From Leptasterias polaris (Eukaryota > Echinodermata > Asteroidea > Forcipulatida > Asteriidae): a stretch of 64,000 nucleotides of DNA. Below are positions 25,601-40,600 of the stretch, one piece after another. Position numbers and translations under genes: made by a program. Each line of letters begins with the position of its first letter. Position 1 is the first letter of the stretch. The notes under the pieces are model-generated. The model did not search any database. It was not told the origin of the DNA and saw only the letters and a program-made list of their open reading frames with translations. Location of the stretch: assembly GCA_037783415.1 (NCBI GenBank), contig JAZGTN010000048.1, positions 1,240,001-1,304,000 of the forward strand. The letters run 5' to 3'.

Positions 25601-28600
25601 AGCAGGTCTGACTAGTGTGAACTGGTCTGAACCAGTTTTACCATCTAGAGACAGATGAGATCAATGTAAATAGGCCAAACAAGATAATGGAATAATTGCT
25701 AGTTTGCTGTCATGGAAAGCTTGGAAAGGCATGTCTAACTAGTCTAAACCAGTTACAACCGGTCCAAGGACAGATGAGAACATTTAAATAGACCAACATG
25801 ATAATGGAATAATCGCTGTCAAAGAAAGCTAGGAAAGGCAGGTCTAACTACAACCGACTGGTCTAATCTAGTTGGTCCAATGATGGATGAGAAAATGTAA
25901 ATAGGAGACAGGATAATGAAATATTTGCATTTATTAAAAGCTTAGAAAGGCAGGTCTATCTTGTGGCGTATCGTGGCCGAGCGGCTAAGAGCACCGAACA
26001 ACTCAAGCTCTGGTGTTTCTGATCAGCAGGGGAGTGTGGGTTCGAATCCCAGTCGTGACACTTGTGTCCTTAAGCAAGACACTTAACTACATGTTTCGTC
26101 CTTCGGATGGGACGTTAAGCCGTAGGTCCTATGTGTTGTGTAATGCACGTAAAAGAACCCAGTGCACTTATCGTAAAGAGAAGGGGTTCGCCCCGGTGTT
26201 CCTGGTTTGATTGGCTGCATATTGCGCCACAGCACCTTGTAAACCATTACATGGTGCTATGCAAAGGAATAGGTCTCATACTTCAACACGTAACTCCACA
26301 TACCTTGTAGGAAAAATACTGAGCGCTTTGAGACACCCATCGGGAGTATAAAGCGCTATATAAGAACTGCGTATTATTATTATTATTATCTTGTACCAAC
26401 TGGTCTAAACCGGTTTCTACCAGTCTAGGGATGGATAAGATCATGTAAATAGGTCAACATGATAATGGAATATTCGCTGTCAAGGAAATTATAGACAGGC
26501 AGGTCTACCTTGTACCAATTGGTTTAAACTGGTTTCTACCAGTCTAGGGATGGGTGAGAACATGACGTGAACAAACACAAGTCTTACTGAAGCTTCCGAT
26601 TTGCATTATTGAAAAAAAACTTCCAACATGATGGTCGGAAATGACAAGACTACCAAATCTATCCTCATGTTCGATTTACCTTACGGCTAGTTTGAATCAT
26701 TCTAAATATTACATCATGTGTGTCTTTGCAATAACAAAAATGACCAGGCAAGCTCAGTATCTGGCCAAAGACATCTGTTCTAAACTGCCTTAGGTTATAG
26801 GTTCATTTCTCATTGGAAGGGACTATGGATTTTTTTCTTCTTGCAATACTCAGCACTAACAGAATAAATTGCTTTTTAATTATCTACCAGTAAACTGAGT
26901 TGGAAAAAACAAATTTGTTTAGCCCTAGCAGTGCCTTGTATTAAATAATTGTAATGCAATGCATTTTTCACTCCAAATTAGTATTTTTTTAAATTACAGC
27001 CAGAAGCCATAACCTGTAACTGCCGTGTAGCCAGGGATCGCACCCAAGTTTACGATACAACCTGGAAACGGCAGCAGAGGGATCACCTTAATAGCTGGAT
27101 ACAACTTTTTAATTCAGAATATTAAGTAACATTATAACCACAATGGAGGCTGTTATTTTTAAGAACTTGACAACACAAATTTTAGAAACAATTTCCAGTC
27201 AGTGCATACACAAGTTCAAAGCCGCCTTCACAAGTTTTTTCTGAAATTTAAGTTCCGGATGTGGGTTAAAATCCCAGTCATGACACTTGTGCCCTTGAGC
27301 AAAATGCATTTCTATGGATGCTTCTCTTCACCCAGGGGTACAAATGGGTACTGGCGAGAGTAGAGGTTGATAATGTGTTTGAAAAAGCCTTCAAAGTGCC
27401 ACAGCAGCCCAGCCCCCGATTTCACAAAACTCATCGCAAGAAGCGATGCATCGTATGGTTTGCGATGCGTCGCATACCTAAGACACGTCGCGGCTGCGAC
27501 GAGTTTTACATTCCGTTTCACCATACACGTCGTAAGCGCGACGAGTCGCAACTCAAAACCATTTCACTCTTAATAAAAACAACACTTTGGACGAAGATGA
27601 ACTGCTAAAGTTGTGTGGCTGTTTTGTGTTGTATACAACTTGGTCATGAAACAGTCGTGTATACATGTAGCTCATTCAAGATCAAGATGGCAGGAGAGTG
27701 AAATGTCGTCTGCTACAAGTACTCAAAGTAAGTATTGTTGTTGATAAGAGTTTCTGTCGATCTTTTGGATTACATTTTTAGAAACTACATACAAGCATTC
27801 CTAGTGCAAATGATTACATTACAGTCAGTCGCTACGATAACGACTCGTTATCATAATCATTAGGTCAACGAGAAGGCATTGTGTATTCTGAACAATGCTG
27901 AATCAAGCATATCAAGCATTTTGCAAGCATTTGCGCGTTATCAAATGAAACATCGCTTTCTTAAGACGACCCTTTGGGTAGTCGTAACTTACGACGTGTT
28001 CTTCCTCGTAGTCAAGGAACTTGCGACGTATCCGACGCATCGTAACTTTGATGAAATCGTTTTTATACGCATCAATTCAATTCAATTCAATTCAATAGAA
28101 CATTTATTTCCACAATCTTACTCTTAATTACATTAAATAATACATGTACATTAAAACAAGTGTGGAGGCATCATCCTAGAAAGCAAAAGCTTGTGGCGGA
28201 TGTGCCTTACAGAACAGGACAAGATAAGACAAAAACACTGATTACAATATTTAGTCGTGATCACATAATTAAATAATACATGGATCGGTTAAACATATTA
28301 AGTATGGACTTGATATTTAAGCAAAACGGATTATTATTGGCTAAAATGACTTAACAGATGACAATAAATTAAGTTCTCTGAGAGTTGAGTAGGAATGATT
28401 TCAATTTACATTTGAACGTATTGATTGAAGGGCAATTAGTTACAGAAGATGATAGATAATTCCAATTTTTGCATCGCAACTTAAGACGCAACTTAAGACG
28501 CAACTTAAGACGGGTAACCGGTCGTATCTTGCGTTTACGACGCGTCGCAGCGCTTCGTGAAATCGGGGGCAGGGCTGTATTCTCCCCAGGGAGCTGGGAA

Positions 28601-31600
28601 AGATTAAAGAAATGATCATCACCTCTGGTTCACAACCATCACCTCCCTCTTAGGTATCCTTGAATTTTATTTATAGAACAATATACAAACACTAATTTGC
28701 TTTCAGGAAGATGGTCGCTTGGTGGGAGTGTCTTAAAAAGAAGCGTTAACTCTTCTCGTAATCTTAAATATTTTGAAAACCTTGAACGATCTCCAAGACA
28801 CTACTGTAGGAGAACAAAGAGAAATGCCGACAGATTCCAATGACAAATGAAGACTCTTGAACGAATCCATCGTAAATGTTAAGACATGGGCGACTTCGTT
28901 CCATGTCATCCACATCATTTGAAAATGAATTATTCATAAATGGACTAATATGCGTACATTTGGAATCCATTGTAGCGCGACATGGCGGAACAATGCAACT
29001 ATCGGGGGGGGCTTTTATAGACACAAAGACTGATTTGTCTCCGCGGCTGCTTTTGAAATTGAGTCTCCATTTTCATTCAATGGTAAATATTGCCTGATTG
29101 TTTGACAAAATGCGTTTCCCTGGAAATTTCATTGCAAATTGTTTCAGGTTGAGTGCCTTTCTCATTTTTTGTTCGACAATTGTAGCCATGTAAAAAAGAA
29201 AAATGGATGTACATGTTGTTTTGACACTGAATTCACAGAAATGTACAGCCAAAAATGGTTTCATTAAAAATGGACAGTTTGGTGATGAATTTGTGACGCT
29301 GTCAAAATTACTGCAAGGTAATTCTTTTAAAATTAGTTTGAAAACTTGCTTGTTTAATATGGCTTATCTGTAATTGTTCTTTATCTGATTTTGTACTGTG
29401 TGAGGATTCCCTCTCGTGCGCCTTGAGCACCTTAATTTTGTGGATGTTGGCGCATTAAAAATACTCTGTATTATTATTATTATTAAACAGTTGAAAATCT
29501 ATCCCTTGCACAACATTGCTCAAAAAACATACTCTCTAGAATCAAGATAAGGTATGGCAAAAATCACCAGATTAAGTGTTTGTGAACATGAAAGCCTGTT
29601 GGAGGTGAGGCAGAGAGGAAACAAAACCTGTTTGCAGCTTGGTGCCTGTTTTGGTGACGGGGTTGCACATTTCCAGTGAAACTTTTTCCTTAGAGTGGAT
29701 GGGTAATGTCACAATTTTGTGATGTACTCTTTTTTCAATAGATAGAGTCCTCATGTGAGTGTGGTAAAAATTATAAGTCCCTAGCCTCTCGTTTAAATGG
29801 TGTATATCGTCATCAGTGGTTCATATCTGACTTTTTCAGAGCAAAAGTTGAAACATGACGTCATTGGATTTCAACAGCTAATAGGTCTTTACATTCCAAG
29901 GAGAAATATTTTGTCAATCAAAATGTCAAATTTCAAAGCCTGTTTTGATTGAACATCATTAAAAGTCAGAATTGAAGCAAAAAATCCCAGTACCAAAATG
30001 TCCAGACCCATTTTTCTCAGAATAATGTCATCAGATGTTATTGACAAATTCTGCCCCTGAAGGTCATCAATAGCATGAGGCCAGGCATACTAATCTTATA
30101 ACAATAATAATAATAATAATGGTGGCTTTTTATAGAGCACCCAGGTCTATCAGGCATGACGCTCATGACGCTGTATTAGAGTCTAAACATTTGGGTGTTG
30201 AGTTACCATAGGGGGGAGTATTGTGGAGGAGATGGGTGGGTCTCTCACTAAGCCAAGATGGGTTCAAACCAAAATTCATTTCTAAAAATAATCTTGAAAA
30301 TTACACATCAAAAAAAGACAAAAACAAGAAACTTTTGGACTACGTTCTGTGAGGGAACATATATTCTCTTACCATTTGTGAGACGCAAAAGCAGTGTTTG
30401 AAATTGTGGAATGGTACGTGGTTATAGTGCCTGAAGACCTCAAACAGGAAGTTCTGAAGTATTGGCATCTGTAGATAAGGACAAAACCAAAAATGACAAA
30501 AGAGAAAATGGAAATACAACAATTAGACGATTAGTAGTGTGCATTTTTATAATGTGCCATGTCTGTTATAAATAACACTCCTGACACCGAAATGTCAAGT
30601 TTATTGCAGCTTGTTAAGAATAATTTTTGGAGGTGAAGCAACTATGCCCTAATTCAACACCTTGAGGTGAGGTGGCGCATATTGCTACCAGTAGTGAGTC
30701 CGATGAAATCGCTATATTGTAATTCCTATCTGGAATAACACGTTTAGTGCGTGAAAATAACTTCTGTTTACAATTATTTCCAAACTTCAAATAAAGTTTT
30801 GAGATGATATTATGGAAGATAAAAGACGGATCTTTTAAACAGTATAATTTTTTTATGATGAAAGGCGTTCAATATTGCTTAAATAATGTGTCAAAACTGG
30901 AGTACTTTTGGAGAGTCCGATCATCTGTCTGAACTGTGCGTCGCCATTTTGGAAAATGTCGGTTCACGGTATGACGCTATTTACGTCATATCTCTCTAAC
31001 CCCTGACCTCTTGCGATAATGAGTGCATTGACCGTGTAGTACACAAGTCAAACTTTCCAGTCATACCAAGTGCGTGGTTTTAAAGCAAAGTTTTAGTGTT
31101 TTAGCGGCCGTTTTCCGACAAGACAAAATTTCAGGTAATTTTCACTAATTTTGTTTTGTAAAAAAGCTTCCAAATTGTTTATAAGGAGTCGATTACACCC
31201 ATATGAAACCCATTTTTTGTGAAAATATGGACTTTGAGGAACATTTTGGACAAAATTTTAACACAATAAATCATAGCACATAGAAGCACAACAAGGAATT
31301 TCACACGGCCCTCCATCTTGAGCCGTCCTAAAGACACCTGTGTTGGCAGTAGTTTTCGTTGTAAAGTTATGTAACATTTCTTTTACTGTGATGATCCATG
31401 TATTAATGAATGTTATAGTCTTGGACATCATCTGAGTATTGAAATAAAACTGTTGTTTTCACAATTTAGGCCTAAATTAATTTAGGCCTAAATTAGTAAA
31501 TAAACACAATGAAAAAAAAGACTGATGTCGGATGATACACTAGTGACTGATAGGCTAATGTAAGCCCGTTGAATTAATTTGATTCTCTTCATTCCCATCG

Positions 31601-34600
31601 TCATCATCATTGTTCTGTTCATCATTGTCAGTAAAAAGTGTTTAATTCTTTATTATTGAACTATAGAACTTTGAAGTTCAGTAAAATATGAATACTTGTT
31701 AGTATATCAAAATCCGATACCCACAGAGCAGAGGATGTCTAGTGCTAGCGAAGATTTCCGATGGCAATAGTACCAACTGGAAAACAGAGGGTGGTATAAT
31801 GTTGAAGCAAAACCTTTGACAGTGACAAGTGCTGTCACTTGCATTCTATGGAACTGTTTCCACCCACAAATTTCATTGACATACCCAACAATAATTCCAG
31901 TTTCTAATTTGTGATTTTTGTTTTAAAATCTAATTATTGTTATTTTTAATCACGAAATGAATTACTTACATCCTTCATTTTACTTAGGTAATTTTATTTC
32001 TTTATATTTATGAAATATCTGACCATCATTAACGTACCATAGTGAATTGAAAAATAACCAACATTTATGTTTTATAAAACAAAATGCTCATCCAGACAAA
32101 GAACTATAGGTTATATGCAAGTGGGTATGTTTGATTTTTACACTAACTGATGCCTTTCTCATTTAATCCTCTTTTCAATGATACCAAACTTGCTTGGTTT
32201 GTTGTGAAAAAAAACACATTACAAATAAATTGACACTTAAGAGGTAACCCTTTCAGGAATAAAAAACGGCAGACGAAAATCGCCCAACTTTCAAATTAAA
32301 AAGGGCGTAACTCCACTGTACTTCAACCAATTGGGCTGATTTACATACCATTGGATTTCATTTTAAATTCTCTTTCCAGTGATACTAAACTTGATAGGGT
32401 TGTTTAAAAAAAGGGAAAAAGTGTCGGACTCACTACTACCAGACCATGAAAGAAACACAAGTGCAAACCCAATTCTCTTTACAAAAGTGCACTGGGTTCT
32501 TACGTACTACACAATACACAGCTTTATGCCCCATCCGAAGGACGAAGCAATATTGGTTAAAGGCACTGAACACGTTTTGTTTTGTCAAAGACCAGTATTC
32601 TCACTTGGTGTATCCCAACATATGCATAAAATAACAAACCTGTGACAATTTGGGCTCAATTGGTCATCGAAGTTGCAAGAAAATAATGAAAGAAAAAACA
32701 CCCTTGTTGCACAGATTTGTGTGCTTTCAGATGCCCGAAAAAGGCTTCAGGCCTGAAGTCTTTTTCAGATTCAAATATTTTAGTGAGAAATTACCTCTTT
32801 CTCAAAAACTACGTTACTTCAAAATGTGTTATACTATCAACAGCTCTCCGGTGCTCGTTACCAAGTAAGTTTTTATGCTAATATATATTTTGAGTCATTA
32901 CCAAATGTGTCCAGTGCCTTTAAGTGTATTGCTTATTAAGGACACAAGTGTCAAGACCGGGACTTGAACCCACACTCTGCTGATCAGAAACACCAGAGCT
33001 TGAGTCTGGTGCACTTGACCACTTTAAGAAAGTTACTTACTACATAAATTGATAAATGCATTGGGGAATGGTTTTACCCTTAGGCCCCCCAAAAATTTTT
33101 GTTCGTCTATAAAGGGTCCTCATAGAGGGTCCTCAAAAGGTAGGGTTGGTACATGTAGGTCAAATGTTATATATATTTTTTTCATATGGATTCTGTATTT
33201 GGGAATATAAACTCTTTGATATTAAAATATTTAAGTCCAAACACAAAAACACTTTTACTGTATTGAACCCCTTCACTAAGTGTCTTCCTGTTTCACATTT
33301 TTTCGACCGATTCTTTTGAGATTTTTAATGAACAATTTCGAAGAAGGGAAATGGGGGGGGGGGATGTTTTTGGTCCTGGCGCAAATGAAGGTCGGTCGGA
33401 CAAGGAAAAGCAAACAATTTGTTTGTTTTTGCCTTACAATGATTTGTGATAAGCACCGAGTGCTCGGTGCTTTCCAAGTACAGTGGGGAAACAAAACCAA
33501 TGTGTTACTTGGGTGGGATTAAACCCCTTGGCCCCCTCCACTCCAAAGCAGAAATTTAAAAGAAATCCAAGGTGTAAAATTCTTTCAAAAATGTAAACAA
33601 ATTTCAACTTAGATAAACTGCAGGACACTTCGCCTTAAAAAAAAATTTAATAAATTATTTCCCCCAAATTATCTCTTCATCAGTAGAACTAACAAACACA
33701 ATTTAACTTCTTCCAACATGTCCAAATGAGAGAATCACTCGGCAATTTTTTTTTACAAAGAACTCTCCCTGAAACCCAATTATATTAAGTCTGATAGAAA
33801 TCTTCGAAACCATAGGCGGAATTTTCTCCCCGCTCTTTCAGTTTTCTTGCAAACTCGACCCAGTAAAATTCAGGTCATACCGCCCCTAATCAGTTGATTA
33901 GTATGCCATGGGTAACGGTCGGAGTAGCACCTAGGGATGTTTCTGCTGCTTCGAGTCATGAATCAGAGTAGCAAATCATCACCCTAACCAAACTCTCTTT
34001 ATATATTCGCCCGGGGCCTTGGCTTCCGTTCATGAACTGATCAGCGTGCGGTGTCTTCAAGACCGCTGTAAAATTCCTCTGAACCAACAACAGCGTATGA
34101 CTGATCTTGTTTGGTTTTGTGTAGTACTTTTAAGAACATGAGGTTTTTGTGTCTTATTTTTTTCATACATGTGTACAAGAATTAGGTTTCGATCAAGAAA
34201 TGACGAAGCTTTTAGACAGGGAAGTGTAATCCAAATAAATGGGCAGGGTTACACTGTTAAAGTGGGACTGTCATCATGATCATAGCAGGACTGTGGCTCT
34301 ACTCTACATGGAATTAGGAATTCTCACCCGGTCACTGCATCATTCGTGCGATTGCTGTATCTGATACATAGAGCTATACACAGCTCTATGATCAGATCTG
34401 ATATGGCCAGTGCGCACATACATGTATGCGCACCATAACTGGGTGAGAGTTCATAATTCTATGGACAGCCACAGGCCTCCTATGATCTAGCCTTTTGTCA
34501 AGGCCTTTGTGGCTTGCAAAGCTTCATAGAGCCGTGATCCCTAGCAACTGGAAGGGGAGACCAAGCATGCGAGTGGCGAAGCCACGAGGGCCTTTTCCAA

Positions 34601-37600
34601 CTTGTTTGTGGTTTCTAATGTTTTCCTTTATATCTTGATTTTTGCTACCCTAACAGGGTAGCAAAAATTCCAAACCAATCAGAAGCAATGGGGGTCCGAG
34701 GGTCAGCATACATTAACCAATTATGCAAATAAACATTGTTTAATTGTTCAGCACTTTACTTATTTGCACACAAGTTATGAATCAAGTATGCTTCATACTT
34801 TATGAATAATTCATAAAAAACACACAAATCGAGTTGCCTTTGCAGTCGCTCCGCTGCTCTACGAAGCTGTCTTAGTCAGAAGGCCTTGACAAAAGGCTAG
34901 CTATAATCATGACAACAGTGCTCCTTTAAAGTAAGAGACACTGTCACCAAAGTATCAGAACATTCTGGTTAGATGCCTTTACATTTTTTATATAAAATGT
35001 TAAAGGTGTGCATGAATCTGGCACCAACTGCAAGAATTCTACCTACAAAAAGGCTCAGTTATTATTATAACACCCCGTTCATAGATTTTAATTTGTGATT
35101 GGCTTAGAGTGTGTCACATGATATGTCTTATTTTTACTTGAAGGATTCCCTTCAAACTAAAATGGTTTTGATTTAACCTTTCACCCCAAAACATTTGAAT
35201 CAGAGTAACGACTCACGCATGAATCGTTTCTCAAAATATCTGAGGGATGGTGTTCGTTTGTGAGTGTTGCAGCCAGAGATACCCGCTGCAACCTTGCTAA
35301 ACATGGAAGGATTCAACGTTCTTGTGAAATTAATACAGTGACAGGCTTTTGCCGTATTCTCAGCAAGTAGACACTGTATTCAGCTGAACTTTCAAATGTG
35401 ACTTCTATTATATCTTTCTTGATTTTGCCTATAAATAAGCATTACGTTGACAAAAAACAATCTAAAACTTGACAGTTTTTTGCTGTTTTCTTAGCAAGTG
35501 GACACTGTATTCAGCTGAAATGTTCTCATGTGACTTCTATTGTAATGATTTTGTCTATAAATAGAAATGACGTTGACAAAATCCAATCTGTGACCCAGGC
35601 TTTAAAGGCAAATCATACCTTTTGTTTTTTTGTACCGTTCACTTGTTTTAATCCTATATAAATGTAGATGTATACAATAAAATTAACCTGTGAAGATCTC
35701 GTTTCAAAAGGTGGTTGCGTTTTTGAGATATCGCAGAAAATCCGGAGCGAATATGTTCAAGCAGGAAGAATAATCCCCAACAAGAATACACTTGAATCTG
35801 AGAACGTATTTGACAAAAACGTTTCTCAGATTCAAATTTGGGGGCATAAAAACTGTTATCTTTATGCATTTAACCACATTAATTCGAAGTAAAATGTTTC
35901 TCAAAATGCTTTATACTATCAAAAGCAAGTTTTGATTGCCATTCATTTTAAGAGTGATTACCAAACGTACACCTTCCCTTTAAGTCATGCAGAACTCACC
36001 TCAATATTATATTTGGTAGTGAAGTCGAGATCAATGTACATTTGTTGCATTAGGAGCATCATTTCTGCGTCTTCCCATTGCCAATTGTCAAATACCGGTG
36101 TCCTTAAGTATTCCCTGACGTCTTCCGTTAACTGTACATGCCTGTAGGTCAAAGGTCAAAGAACAAAGGTTAAAGGTCATATTCAAACACGTAATCTTAT
36201 ATTTAATGGAGATTGAACTGTCAGACTTTTTATCAACCTTTCATGTGAAGAAACTCTCCAAACTTGTCCAGCTGTTATTTTTATAACTCTTGAAATTTAA
36301 GGAAATTATGACACAGAATGTAAAAGTTTCCCATAGGACCAGTGTATTATCTTGCCTGCCAGGAAATGACCTGGAATGTACAAGGTCACTCTTTTTGTAG
36401 GAATGGTTACAATCTATTCACTAAAAAACAAATTCAGGATTCTCCCCTAGGTTTTTTCAAAACTGTAGGGCATTCTGGACCAAAAACGTGGTTGATGTTT
36501 GGCCGAAGCACGCTGAGTTGAACAAAGTCTTCAGAATGTTTTCTACTTCCTGTTTATCTTGGATTTAAAAGCCCTACCGGCAATCTGGGGAATTCTATGG
36601 TTTTATCTTGACGTTTTTAGTGAAACTACCATTAAAAAAAACCAAAACAACAACAACAACAACAAAATTATTTATTTAATAATAATAATAATAATAACCA
36701 GTTCTTATATAGCGCATTTCACAATAACGTCTCAATGCGCTTATATTTATACATATATTTGTTTGCGTATCGGCCAAAATTTGCGCGGATCGACCCAATA
36801 CGCTAGCTTGTGCATGGGGACAGCAGACATTTGAGATCAATGTCTCCAAGCTCGGGAGTTTTCAATTGCCCTTCCTGGCTTCCAGCTAGCAACTTTGTAG
36901 ATATAAGGTTGACAGAGGAAATTCACACCATCTACTGATGGAGCGAGGAGGTTGTCTATTGAAACAGGTTGACTGATAACTAAGGAACAACTAGGCCTAA
37001 TAGACAGACAGATGACAGACATGACAGATGATCAAGAAGAGGCCCCGGGTATTTTTGTCATTTTCCCTCATAACAATTTGTTCTTCAATTATTTTAAATG
37101 AAAACTGAACTTTTATTTTCAGTTATTTCTTTTGACCCACCCACTAACAATTCTAAAATTGTTACACACTGATTTTTGTTTTTGTGGCCCCTAACTTCTG
37201 AACAAGATCATCCATTCAGTGAAAACTATTTCTACCATAACGGAACATAGCGATCATTTGCATTGTTTTTTTTTTGCATGTGCCAAAATACGCACAAAAC
37301 TAACTTTTAAAACACAGAATTTCTTAGAAAATCCATAATATCTCGAGATCGCGAAAAGAAAATTTCATGGATCGTTCACTTTTAATAAGAAAGAAAATAT
37401 ACTCTTTCAATTCATATAATTAATTTACTGTTTGTTAATAGGGAACAAATTGCCCTTTTGATTTAAACAAATTGACTTTCTTTCACGCGCCTATGGCAGA
37501 AGGTGAAAAAACATAGAAAATGGCCATGCTCTCGCAGCATAACTTCCCATAACTCGCACATAAGGCAACGCATTCACCTGGATCGCGCTGCCTCTTCAAG

Positions 37601-40600
37601 CTGAATAATTTCTTTATTGATTCATGTAACATGAAAGATGATTGGTTAATTGAAACCAGTTGCCAGAACATTTTGAACATTTGACATTATGTTGTTGTTT
37701 GTTAAAACTCATGATTCATTGCTCAACAGCCACAAAAATGATTACAAATGTAAAAAGGTACACCCTGCAACGAAACGGATCTACACGGAGGAGGTAAAAA
37801 AACAACCCACATTGGGATTTTTTTTTTTTCTTGTAAAGAGTAGGAACGTTTCCTCAGAAAGGGCATTTCCATTAGGAAATGAAAAACGCCCGTAGGTTGG
37901 CTTCGCTGGGTATCAAGGTAAATACCACGGGTAGTGAAGGCAATTATCCCTAACGCCTCGGTCATAAATTGCACAAATCTACATTTCAAGCATCCAACAA
38001 GACCTTTGACATAGATAAAAAGAGGACAAAAGTGATTGAGATTGTCTTGAGACTGATGAACAGGGCAGATGTCGAGAAACAAAACGAAAGGGTACCACTT
38101 TGCTAACGTCACATTAGCAGTTTTCCAATTGTTTAATTTTTTGTTGAGTACCTGAAATCCTACTCATGTACGCGGTGTTCCTGCAAACCTTACTAGATTG
38201 TATCTCCACCATGCAAAGTCTCAAATCCTACTCATGTACATGGTGTTACTGCAAACCTTACTAGATTGTATCTCCACCATGCAAAGTCTCAAATCCTACT
38301 CATGTACATGGTGTTACTGCAAACCTTACTAGATTGTATCTCCACCATGCCAAGTCTCAAATCATACTCATGTACATGGTGTTACTGCAAACCTTACTAG
38401 ATTGTATCTCCACCATGCCAAGTCTCAAATCATACTCATGTACATGGTGTTACTGCAAACCTTACTAGATTGTATCTCCACCATGCAAAGTTTCAAATCC
38501 TACTCATGTACATGGTGTTACAGCAAACCTTACTAGATTGTATCTCCACCATGCAAAGTTTCAAATCCTACTCATGTACATGGTGTTACTGCAAACCTTA
38601 CTAGATTGTATCTCCACCATGCAAAGTTTCAAATCCTACTCATGTACATGGTGTTACTGCAAACCTTACTAGATTGTATCTCCACCATGCAAAGTTTCAA
38701 ATCCTACTCATGTACATGGTGTTACTGCAAACCTTACTAGATTGTATCTCCACCATGCAAAGTCTCAAATCATACTCATGTACATGGTGTTACTGCAAAC
38801 CTTACTAGATTGTATCTCCACCATGCAAAGTCTCAAATCATACTCATGTACAAACTGCAAACCTTGCTAGATTGTATCTCTACCATGCAAAGTTTCAAAT
38901 CCTAGTCATGTACATGTACATGGCATTACTACAAATCTAGATTTTATCTTCTAAAGATGTAAGACATCTGCTCTATAATGGAAAAGTTTGTGGGGTCGAA
39001 TCCCACCCAAGTAACATGCAAGTGGATTTTTTTCGCATTACTCAAGAAAGTACTGGGTAACTGATGCACACAACAGTGTATGGGTTAACCAAATAATCCT
39101 GATGGAAATTTAACATTCATTTAAAAGTACATACAGCTGTCATGAACATTTTTACCACATTATACTTTTGCTAGTAACATCCTTTTGCTGAGCACCTTTT
39201 TTTCAAGCTAAGCAGATTTGTGTATAAATCTTAAGCAGCAATCCGTACGGACTCTTACTTTATTTTGTTGAATTTCTCTAGGACTCTTCTTTGTTCCTCC
39301 TCCGACTTCCTGAGTCTCCTCCGGAAGAAGGGAAGTCTGCTCTGTGATTCAGCAACCACCTCTTTGAAGAGACCAAGCCAGCTCAGATGTTCTACGCTCT
39401 ACAATCACCAACAAAGCATACAACATTGTTCACAACATCGTTCAGGTCTAAACTAAGGGGTGAGATTTGACGGGAACATCTGCCATTTTGAAAAATGGTT
39501 GCAATTTCAATGGAAAATATTTGTGTACTCTATCCCAACCTGAATTATGGTCATCTTTGAGAAAACTCGTAAACCCCGTAACTCAGGACTTCTTTGATTT
39601 GGCATTTTTTTGTTAGTACATGTCCTCTTAAAAATTTTACAATAAAAAGAATACAGGAAGAAAATAAATTAGGAGGAAAAAACACAACAACAATGTCCCC
39701 AAAGTCTAGAGGGTGAAGTTCTCTGAAACTCCTGGGTGTTATACGGAAGTGAGCCTCAGGGTCTCCCCTTGGTCTAGAGGATGAAGCCCCCTGAACCTCC
39801 TGGGTGTTACATTTCAGAGAATTTACAGACTCTCTACATCACCACTAATAAAGGACTAGGGTAGTGGGCCTGGGTCTCCCCTTGGTCTAGAGGATGAAGC
39901 TCCCTGAACCTCCTGGGTGTTGCATTTCAGAGAATTTACAGACTCTCTGCATCACCACAAATAAAGGACTAGGGTAGTGGGCCTGGGTCTCCCCTTGGTC
40001 TAGAGGATGAAGCCCCCTGAACCTCCTGGGTGTTGCATTACAGAGAATTTACAGACTCTCTACATCACCACAAATGGAGGATGAAGGACTAGGGTAGGGG
40101 GCCTGGGTCTCCCCTTGGTCTAGAGGATGAAGCCCCCTGAACCTCCTGGGTGTTGGATTTCAGAGATTTTACAGACTCTCTGCATCACCACAAATAATGG
40201 ACTAGGGTTGTGGGCCCGGGTCTCCCCTTGGTCTAGAGGATGAAGCCCCCTGAAACTCCTGGCTGTTGGATTTACTAAGGTCATGGTCCAAACATATTTA
40301 AATTGTGCATGGTTTCATTTTCTCTTTCTAGTAAAACAATAAATTTCAACATGCTCGAAAGAAATTTGTTAAAATAATACAAACACAAGATATCTTTAAG
40401 CACACAGACAACAAAGACAGTTTTCCCCCGTTATTCAACCCATACAACTCAAAGTTTTTTATTGTTTATATCTTTGTATTTTTTTCTATATTTTGCTTTT
40501 TCCATGTGCATATTGCCTGTCTGAATTTTTTAGAAGTATTTTCATTGGCAGACGAAACCTTTTGGTTATACAGCAATCCTTCACCGATCTTGAACTCTTG

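Noticed and set aside
38158..38912. CRISPR-like regular repeat
   Set aside because: Whole 68-bp units repeat without unique spacers, in eukaryotic intron sequence; it is an ordinary satellite-like array.
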